DNA of 64,000 bases from Zymoseptoria tritici IPO323 (Eukaryota > Ascomycota > Dothideomycetes > Mycosphaerellales > Mycosphaerellaceae): the NCBI RefSeq assembly GCF_000219625.1, contig NC_018214.1:1984001-2048000 (forward strand), in the 5' to 3' direction. The notes under the pieces are model-generated. The model saw only the letters and a list, made by a program, of their open reading frames with translations, searched no databases and was not told where the DNA came from. Positions 57,251 to 64,000 of this stretch are shown here, in pieces. How positions within the stretch are numbered: position 1 is the stretch's first letter; the number at the start of each line of letters is the position of its first letter. Both the position numbers and the translations under genes were made by a program.

Positions 57251-58594
57251 GCCTAGCAGCGTTTTTAGGTAATACTGTGCAGCGCCGCGACATCGAAAAT
57301 TCAAAACTACTTTTATCGCATAATTAAGGTATGTATAAGAAGCTGTATGTCGATCTAATTATACTGCTATAAAAATTATGCTGTAATTCTATCGCTATCG
57401 TACGCAGTAGGGGTATTAGTTTCTAACTAGTATCGTAGCTAGATTCTTATGCTAAAAGCTTAAAATTACTATGCCTATGTCTATTACGCCCCTATATCCG
57501 TCGCTAGTACTATGTTATTTGTCCGCTATAGTAAGACGCTACCGCGCGCGTTCCTCCTTAGCCTTAATCGCTGCCGCCCTACTCTGCTAATCCGCTAGGT
57601 TCTGCTTCGTTAATAGCGGTTAATAAGCTCTTAGTCGTCGGCTAGAGCGACTACGTACACTCGACTAAGTTGCTATAGTCTCGACATAGGGATGCTGTCC
57701 CGTGTTGCGATAAGTCGACGGCGCTATGCTACGAGGCGCTGGCCGCGTTATAAACGGGTTGTTAACTTGGGCGGGCTATAGATTCCGGGTCGTCCGCCTA
57801 GTATCTCTAGTATTACGTCCGTTATCTAGCCTTATCCCTAGCCTCCCCTTTACGCGCTGTCCTAAACGTAATTCTTATGTCTTATCTATATAGTAGTAGT
57901 TAGAGCTTCCTATATAGTATCCTAAGCCTCCGTATCGCGACTAATCGCGGTTGTCGGATAGGCGCTATACTAGAAGATCGTATGCGGATTCGAAGTCTTG
58001 TTCTTACGCTATGCGCTTGTCCTACTACTACGCCTGGCGCTCTTCTTCTAAGTAGTTCCGGAAGGCGCGCAACTTTCGTAGACCTTGCTTCGGGTAGCGG
58101 TTAATACTATAATAGACTAACTAGTCGTCTAAGGAGAAGCATATAGTGTCTAGCGAATGTTAGTATAGTTCGGATGTTTGCCTAGGCAGCTAAGGCATGC
58201 TTACTAGTCTCGCTTAATAGTTGTTAATATTAGTATTCGAGAGAAGTCTTAGGGGCTCTTACGGGGTTGTTTTGTATACTATTCGGTCGCCTAGCTACGT
58301 AGCGCAACGTTAGCATCTCGTTAGTAAATTCTATTAGCTACTAATTGCTATTCGCACGTAGCTGTCGACTTATCTACGTTACCGGCCTTTATCTAATAAA
58401 TAGTTATGCTAAAGTGCTATAAGAATAGCAATCGCCTCGCGTGTTCTATAATCTTATAGCGAACTTTATTATTATATAGCAATGTTTAATAAAAGGGAGC
58501 CTTACGTTTGCTAGAGCACTAGTAAATAAGACGGTTCGGGTTATAAAGGTACTAGGGTTGTATTAAAAAGGACTTAACTATAAGCATGCTTTTA

Positions 58595-58621
58595 ACCTGT
58601 AGGGCTATCCTGTCGACAGGT
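58595..58621 (-). other. Hairpin 1 (unit 1)
   Basis: Stem ACCTGT/ACAGGT around the 15-nt inner sequence AGGGCTATCCTGTCG, in which AGG and CCT can pair again. Confidence 0.6.
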
Positions 58622-58744
58622 AGAATTAGACAGCGATGTTAGGACTTATAGTCTACCGCTGTCCGCGTTATGTCTTATCTCTACTCTTATCTTATATAGG
58701 AGTCGCGATATATAAAATCCAATGCTCGCTTAGCAATCGCTCTA

Positions 58745-58769
58745 CCCGTAGGGCTATCCTAACGACGGG
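58745..58769 (-). other. Hairpin 2 (unit 1)
   Basis: Stem CCCGT/ACGGG around AGGGCTATCCTAACG, 149 bp from hairpin 1 measured at the inner sequence. The stem differs from hairpin 1 on both arms, preserving pairing. Confidence 0.6.
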
Positions 58770-58799
58770 CTAAGTTCGATGCTGCTCTACTAAAGTCGT

Positions 58800-60597
58800 A
58801 GCGCGATACTAGTAAATACAATAAAAGTACTAAAATCCAAGTTAAAACATCCGCATGCTCTATAGTACCCTCCTATTATCCGCACCTGTCGCTCCGTTTC
58901 TTAGCGGTCGTAGTAGCGACCGCCCTAGCTAGACTCGCGGCGCTTCTGCTTTCCTGCCTTAGTAGACGTATTAGTAAGGTCCTAGGTCGTGTCGTCCTTA
59001 CCGAGATCCTTTATACGCGTGTCCTAATCCCGAGGCTTGTATGCTCGACGAGCTAGTGCCTCCGCCGTACGAGGCTTTACTGTACTTAATAGCGCAACTA
59101 AGCGGCTACTACGGCTACGGAACCTATCGAACATCCCTATCGCTCTAGTCCGGGGTTCCGGTTCTACGCTAGGATCTAGGCTAAAACCTAAGCCTAAGTT
59201 TATATCCGAGAAAATACTACCCTTCTTCTTCTTGCTAGGTGTCTTATCTACCTTCGAACTAACTATCCTGCCGTCCTTAAAGGGGGGACGGCTAGACGTC
59301 TAGATCCCCTCGAGATCCTTATCTAAGTCCTCCCGTACAAACTCTAGCAAGAGTTAGGAAGTCTTCTTAGAGTAGCGACGACGTCGGCGGCTTACTAGCT
59401 AATCGTCTACCTCTATCTCGTCCGCCTAGGGCTACTAGGTAGTGCTCTGCGAGCAGGTAATACGGCGCTAATTACGCGCGAAGTCTTTAGGCTCCCTTCT
59501 TAGTTCCTCTAGCTCCTCCTCTATCCTACTAGTTGTCCTCCGAGGCGTCTTCTTCTTTAGACTCGCAGTCTTTATTCTTAGCCTCGAAATGCCCGATCCT
59601 ATCGACTAAGTATCTCTAGCATCGGACTTAAATAAGTTCTAGAGCTCTTAATTATATAGTGTCGACCGACACTCCTCTACTCCGTCCTTTAATACGCTCT
59701 TAATCCGTCTAACGTATGTAGTAGCATCGTCGTTCTAGCTAAAGGTAAAGGGAACGCTTAGTATACCTACTATGCAGTTAGTTACCTAGATAGAGTCGTC
59801 TAAGGTAGGATAGGTAACGGAGTCTAGGATACTAGCACTATCGTCGAAGATCTCGCTAATACGCACTTACTAGGTAACTCTGTTTAGCAATAACAATAGC
59901 TAAGTTTCTTCTCGCTTGCTACCTTTGCTCGTACGCGATACGCGCTTCTTTACCGGGACTATGCTAATGCTGCATAAGTAGTAACTACTATTAAGTAGGC
60001 AGTTCGTATAGGCGCCGCCGAAGAGGAGAGATTTGCTGTCTAGCGCGGGAAACATAAAGCAGCCGTTAACTAGGCCTTTCGCGTCTGAAGATAGTCCGTA
60101 TTAGTTGTAGCTACGTTAACCTACCTTATCGTCTAGCTCGCCTATTTTATTTGTACCCTTTATAAAGCTAGCTAGGATAGCGCTAAGCTTCGTAGCGCTT
60201 CCCTATAGGTTAACGTTTATATCGCTACGCAGACGGTCCTTAATTTTATGTAGGCTAATAAGCCTCGCCTAGCTTGCTAAAGAATCTAGGATAGACTCTA
60301 GTTCGCTATAAGGGCGACTATTTGTATAAGTCGACAGGATAAACTCTCTACATTTTTGCACCGCTGCTCTATCCTCCTATAATAGAGCCTAGTAAAGCTT
60401 TCTAATAAACTCCGCGATACTCTCCTTTATATGCTCGACTCGCTTATAGCTAAACTAATGCTTCTATAGCTACCTTATAACGGCCTCGTACTCCTCCTAG
60501 TCTATTCCGGATAGCGTATTGCCCTAGCTCGCTAGGCGCTCGAGACCGTCGCGGATAATCTTCGCGCGTTTTCCTAGAGTCTCGGACATTTCGGTAG
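58800..60597 (-). pseudogene. Relic of a protein with a DUF3716-like cysteine cluster (unit 1)
   Basis: Reading the minus strand through TAG/TAA (former Gln/Trp codons) from an ATG at about 60,597 gives MSETLGKRAKIIRDGLERLA ..., a helical N-terminal region, then a cluster YGLSSDAKGLVNGCFMFPAL ... GGAYTNCLL (about 59,990-60,125) in which Tyr replaces cysteines as expected from TGC to TAC. Restored in the mind it resembles the ACANC-type cluster of the fungal DUF3716 family. Next come ISEIFDDSASILDSVTYPTL and YVRRIKSVLKDGVEECRSTL, a conserved block shared with unit 2, and a long charged C-terminal part (an open 88-codon frame on the other strand at 59037-59303 is a shadow). Function unknown. 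Confidence 0.55.
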
Positions 60598-61511
60598 TAT
60601 TATAGTCTCGTTAGTCTTTAGATTGTAAATCGCAGTAAATGTTAGGAAGTTATAAGCTTATAATAGCTGCTTCTAATAAGGCAGCGTAGTTACGAATAGT
60701 AGCCTGCTCGACGCAAGCGGACGATAGCGGATAGTATAGCGGATAGTATAATAGATAGTATAATAGATAATGTAGTAGATAATGTAAGGAAGGCAGAAGG
60801 GGAAGGAGGTTAATAAAGGATAGAGAAAGAAGATTAAGAAACGAGGTTAGTAGGGCTGTAGATATACGCAGGTTGCCCTCTGCGCAGCTAGCACAATTAC
60901 CGCTTTCGAGTCGGCTAGTTAGTGCGTTAGCTAGCTCGTAAATTTACTACGCGGCCCCTCCTACGCGTATAATAGCGCGTAATAGGTTTGCTGTCGCGCC
61001 TTGTACGTAGGTGTTTAGGGAGCACGATATTACTTATCGTCGCGGTTAGGTTACATAGTTTACTAGGCTTACTTTAGCAGTAAGATCTTAGCCGTAAAGT
61101 CGGTTATATAGCTTATTAGCCTCGCTCCGGTAGTAAGGACTTAGCAGTAACTTTAGCTATTCTAGTAGTACTAGGAATTATAAGGTGTGCGGTATAGCCG
61201 GATCTAAGATTTATTCCGGTCTACGGTTCAGACCTCGTCTTATAGCTCCTCTTATGTTTACGAGCCTTAAGGCTATATTAGACTCCTTAGTCCGTGTATA
61301 TATACTAGGCCCGCCTACTTTAGCGTAGGCATAATGCGAGTCCTAGACTCCGGCGTTATAGTAGCTCGGATAATAAGTATAATACGGATAAAGAAGCTGC
61401 GCTCCTGTTTATAATACTACTAGGTTTACGCAACACCTAAGTAATATAAGGCGATAGCTAATAGGGATACTAAGGTTTAATTCGAAGAATATATCTAGCA
61501 ACTTGCTGTCG

Positions 61512-61538
61512 ACCTGTAGGGCTATCCTAACGACAGGT
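61512..61538 (-). other. Hairpin 3 (unit 2)
   Basis: Stem ACCTGT/ACAGGT around AGGGCTATCCTAACG. Confidence 0.6.
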
Positions 61539-61660
61539 GCGAACGGACCTTTAATAACGGGCTTGTAGTCTATTGCTAATTAGCATGTCGTGTTAGAGCG
61601 ACTGCCGTTCGTAAAATCTAAGGCGCAATGCGCTAAACAAATGCTAAGAAGCGGTCGCTA

Positions 61661-61689
61661 GTCCTATAGGGCTATCCTAACGACAGGAC
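61661..61689 (-). other. Hairpin 4 (unit 2)
   Basis: Stem GTCCTAT/ACAGGAC around AGGGCTATCCTAACG, 150 bp from hairpin 3. The single mismatch (A opposite C) is what a RIP G-to-A change would produce from a perfect 7-bp stem. Confidence 0.6.
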
Positions 61690-61799
61690 GGTAGCATAGC
61701 AGCTACGTAGGTAATAAAGCAAAACGCGAATCCAAAATAGTAGTGCAGGCGCTATAAATTAAGTAAGCTCTAGTGTCTTAGTATAGCTATCTAACTACC

Positions 61800-63400
61800 G
61801 CTTACGGCGGCGATTACTCTTATCTACTTTGTTGCTCCTACTAGGCCTTATAGTACCTATAAGCACGGACTCTATAGTAACGTCTCGGTCCCCTCTAGCG
61901 TTAACTATCTCCTCGTCTGAAATTTGTCGCGGCTTGTAGACCCTCCGCCTAGGCGGCTACGAGGCGCGAGGCTAGGAAGGCTAGGTTACTATGCGACTCT
62001 TATTACGACTGCTTAGCAAGCTGCTAAAGATGTTGCTTATTATTAAAGCTTGCTTCTTCGCTAGCGTAGTCTCCGGCTCGGGGCTGCTAAATAGGTCGGT
62101 AAGTGCTAGTTTCTTCCTTTTAGATTTCCGGGCCGAAGGGACGACTAGATCGTCTTTATCTTTAACGTCTATTTCTCCGAAGCTGCCGGGCAAATTCTTT
62201 CGATCCGAGCGGCGCCTAGAACAGTCCTCGTCGATAGGAACCCTCCTACCTTAAGTTAGTCGCTCTAATCTCGTACTCCTATACTGCTTGCGCTCTCGGA
62301 CCTTAGCCTTCGGCATGCTAAACACTAGTATAGAGTCTTTAGATCCGGATAAGGACATCTATCTCTCCTCGGCCGTAGCTATCTTAGTTTAGTCTCGAGC
62401 TATAGTAGCATTCCTAATAGCAGTCCGACATGCTTCTATAGTCTTAGCTGCTACGCTTTCTATCCGACTAACGTAAGCCTCTGCAGTATTGTACTAGCTA
62501 AAGACGAATAGAATGTTAAGTGTACCTACTATGTAGTCTTCTCGTAGGATAGAGTCGTTCGAAGTAGGATAGCTAACGGCATCTAGGATACTATCTCCGT
62601 CGAAGATGTCTGTAATATTAACTTCGGCTAGGACGCGTCTAAGTAATGCTAATAGCGGATCGTTACGCCGTCTGGTCGACGTATTAGCCGTATTTTTAGA
62701 TGCTAGCCTGTTATAAACTCGCGATAACTTCCTTCTGCTAATGCTGTATCCCTTCTTATTGCCGTCTAGTAGGCAGTTGGTATACGCGCCCGACTAGAGC
62801 TTGGACAAACTATCCGGCGCCGGGAATATATAGTAGCCTTTAACGAAGCCTTTCTGGTTATCGTATAGACCGCATTAGTCGCAGCCGCGTTAACTATCCT
62901 TCTCCTCCGGCTCGCCTATACGCTCGGCACCTACTATAAAGCTAGCTAGGATCGCAAAAAGCGAAGTAGTGCTTATATACAGGTAGAAATCGTTGCGGCC
63001 GCGCATACGCGTAGCGATCTTGTCCCGGGGAATAAGCTTCGCCTAGTCGGCTCGGCTGTCGAGGAGAAGCATAAGTTCGGTGTGCGGTCTGCTAGAGGTG
63101 TGTAACCTAGGTATAAATCTCTTAAGTGGATCTAGTATAGCACTATCCTCCTATGTAAGGACGCTATAAAGCTTAACGATAAACGCTATTACCTCGAGCT
63201 CTAATATCCGTATTTTTAGCTAGCTGAACTAGTTCGCCTATATCTAGATGCATGCCGCGTTATACTAGTCTTAATTAGTGCCTAGTAGGGCTTCGCCAAA
63301 GTCGGCTAGTCGCTAGAGACCTAAGAGGTTTCTGCCGCTCGTAGGAGTGCTTATAGTAAGCTAGTATTCGAGTTCGCGTATGTTCGCGAAGGTAGGTAAT
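61800..63400 (-). pseudogene. Relic of a protein with a DUF3716-like cysteine cluster (unit 2)
   Basis: Paralogue of the unit 1 relic. On the minus strand it shows the cysteine cluster (CGLYDNQKGFVKGYYIFPAP ... GAYTNCLLDG, about 62,765-62,890), the shared block NITDIFDGDSILDAVSYPTS and YVSRIESVAAKTIEACRTAI (about 62,400-62,625), then a basic C-terminal region of which 70 codons remain open at 61981-62193 (DVKDKDDLVVPSARKSKRKK, then ... LTDLFSSPEP). The start is not identifiable. Identity to unit 1 is patchy, so the duplication is old. Confidence 0.55.
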
Positions 63401-63480
63401 AGAAGAGATAGTTAATTAGTAGATAAAGTAGATAAGAGAGTAGATAAGGAAGTAGATAATAAAGTGGAATCGAGATGTTG
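63395..63480. repeat. Purine/TA-rich low-complexity tract upstream of unit 2
   Basis: Runs of AGTAGATAA-like words. A similar tract (ATAGTATAGCGGATAGTATA) lies at about 60,718-60,780 upstream of unit 1, in the corresponding place. Confidence 0.5.
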
Positions 63481-64000
63481 TTAGTAGATAGAAGAGTTCC
63501 GAGTAATAATATTAATAGGGCGGTAGATATACTAGGAGGCACCTATGTAGTTAACACAATTAATGCCCGTAAATTTCGGTGAATTAGCTAACGATAGTAG
63601 GCGCATAACAGCGCCCTACTACGCCCGGTTTGCTCCTATGTAGCACGTAGCGACTAGCGAAGTAACTAACATTACTCTACCTCGCCTTGTTATAAAAGCT
63701 CTAATTCGTATCCGTCTATCGGATCCTAGGATAATATAATAAGTCCAGGTGTTAGGTCGGTCGCTACCGCTCGTTGTAAGTAAGGGTCCGTCCTTAGGTC
63801 CGGAAGCTCTATACTAACAGACAATAAGGGCTAGTCGGCCTATACAATCTATTGTCCTTTAACTACTACGTTCTTATTAAAGCGTTCTAGACAGCTAATA
63901 TTCTTAACTAGAGTTACTAGGTTCTTAACACCTATAGCATATAGGTCTATAGCGTAAAACTAGGCTACTACGTTAGGATCCGGATCGACTTCTTTAGTCT

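Larger units (their letters stand above)
57250..64000. repeat. RIP-mutated repeat block with two diverged tandem units
   Basis: Composition switches from normal gene space to TpA-rich, CpA/TpG-poor DNA that keeps many CpG pairs. Two units about 2.77-2.92 kb apart share order: minus-strand protein relic, then two hairpins. The stretch 57,250-58,590 beyond the second hairpin pair has minus-strand coding-like fragments (for example around 57,560-57,780) but no recognised product. The block continues beyond the window. Confidence 0.75.

Noticed and set aside
59037..59303. 88-codon plus-strand frame in the second RIP block
   Set aside because: The opposite strand carries the conserved relic shared by both units; this frame is not conserved in unit 2.
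58595..61689. Hairpins as hammerhead or other known self-cleaving ribozymes
   Set aside because: No CUGAUGA/GAAA core or another known catalytic core could be seen near them.

Overview
This is nuclear DNA of a filamentous ascomycete. Introns are short (about 45-90 bp) with GTRNGT donors, CTAAC/CTGAC-type branch points and CAG/TAG acceptors. Two large blocks carry the mark of repeat-induced point mutation (RIP): CpA and TpG are almost gone, TpA is in excess, and former CAG/CAA/TGG codons read as stops. The gene content (TOS1-like wall protein, PAS hybrid histidine kinase, small cysteine-rich secreted proteins, patatin-like protein) fits Dothideomycetes, but that placement is inference.

Layout. 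1-7.95 kb is ordinary gene space: the 3' end of the U2 snRNP gene SF3B1/HSH155, an ankyrin-repeat protein, a small Cys-rich protein and a TOS1-like cell-wall protein. From 7.2 to 30.7 kb lies a same-strand cluster of five BTB/POZ paralogues that share one intron position. A RIP-mutated transposon block splits it at 7,987-26,473. That block is three head-to-tail hAT copies, each exactly 3,580 bp once secondary insertions are removed, separated by 13-bp spacers. Copy 1 holds a 779-bp retroposon-like insertion with a 14-bp target duplication. Copy 2 holds a complete but inactivated 6,923-bp Ty3/gypsy chromovirus with 215-bp LTRs and a 5-bp target duplication. The block truncates BTB gene 2 and ends 36 bp upstream of the start codon of BTB gene 1.

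31.5-42.7 kb holds housekeeping and signalling genes: TFIIS and mitochondrial ribosome recycling factor as a divergent pair, a large disordered protein, a PAS hybrid histidine kinase whose best gene model contains one in-frame TAA, and an 80-residue secreted Cys-rich protein. 43-57 kb holds a secreted PAN/apple-like mucin-type protein, an alpha/beta hydrolase whose 3' part looks decayed, a phenol-hydroxylase-type FAD monooxygenase, and a nine-exon gene for a 1,673-residue protein combining B-box-like and RING fingers, a P-loop GTPase, a patatin phospholipase and an SH3-like tail.

57.25-64 kb is a second RIP-mutated block. It contains two diverged tandem relics of a protein family with a DUF3716-like cysteine cluster. 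Each is followed by a pair of hairpins with an invariant 15-nt inner sequence and stems that change in a compensatory way. The most unusual items are these hairpins, the exact-length hAT array with a gene-conversion patch, and the patatin-GTPase-RING protein.
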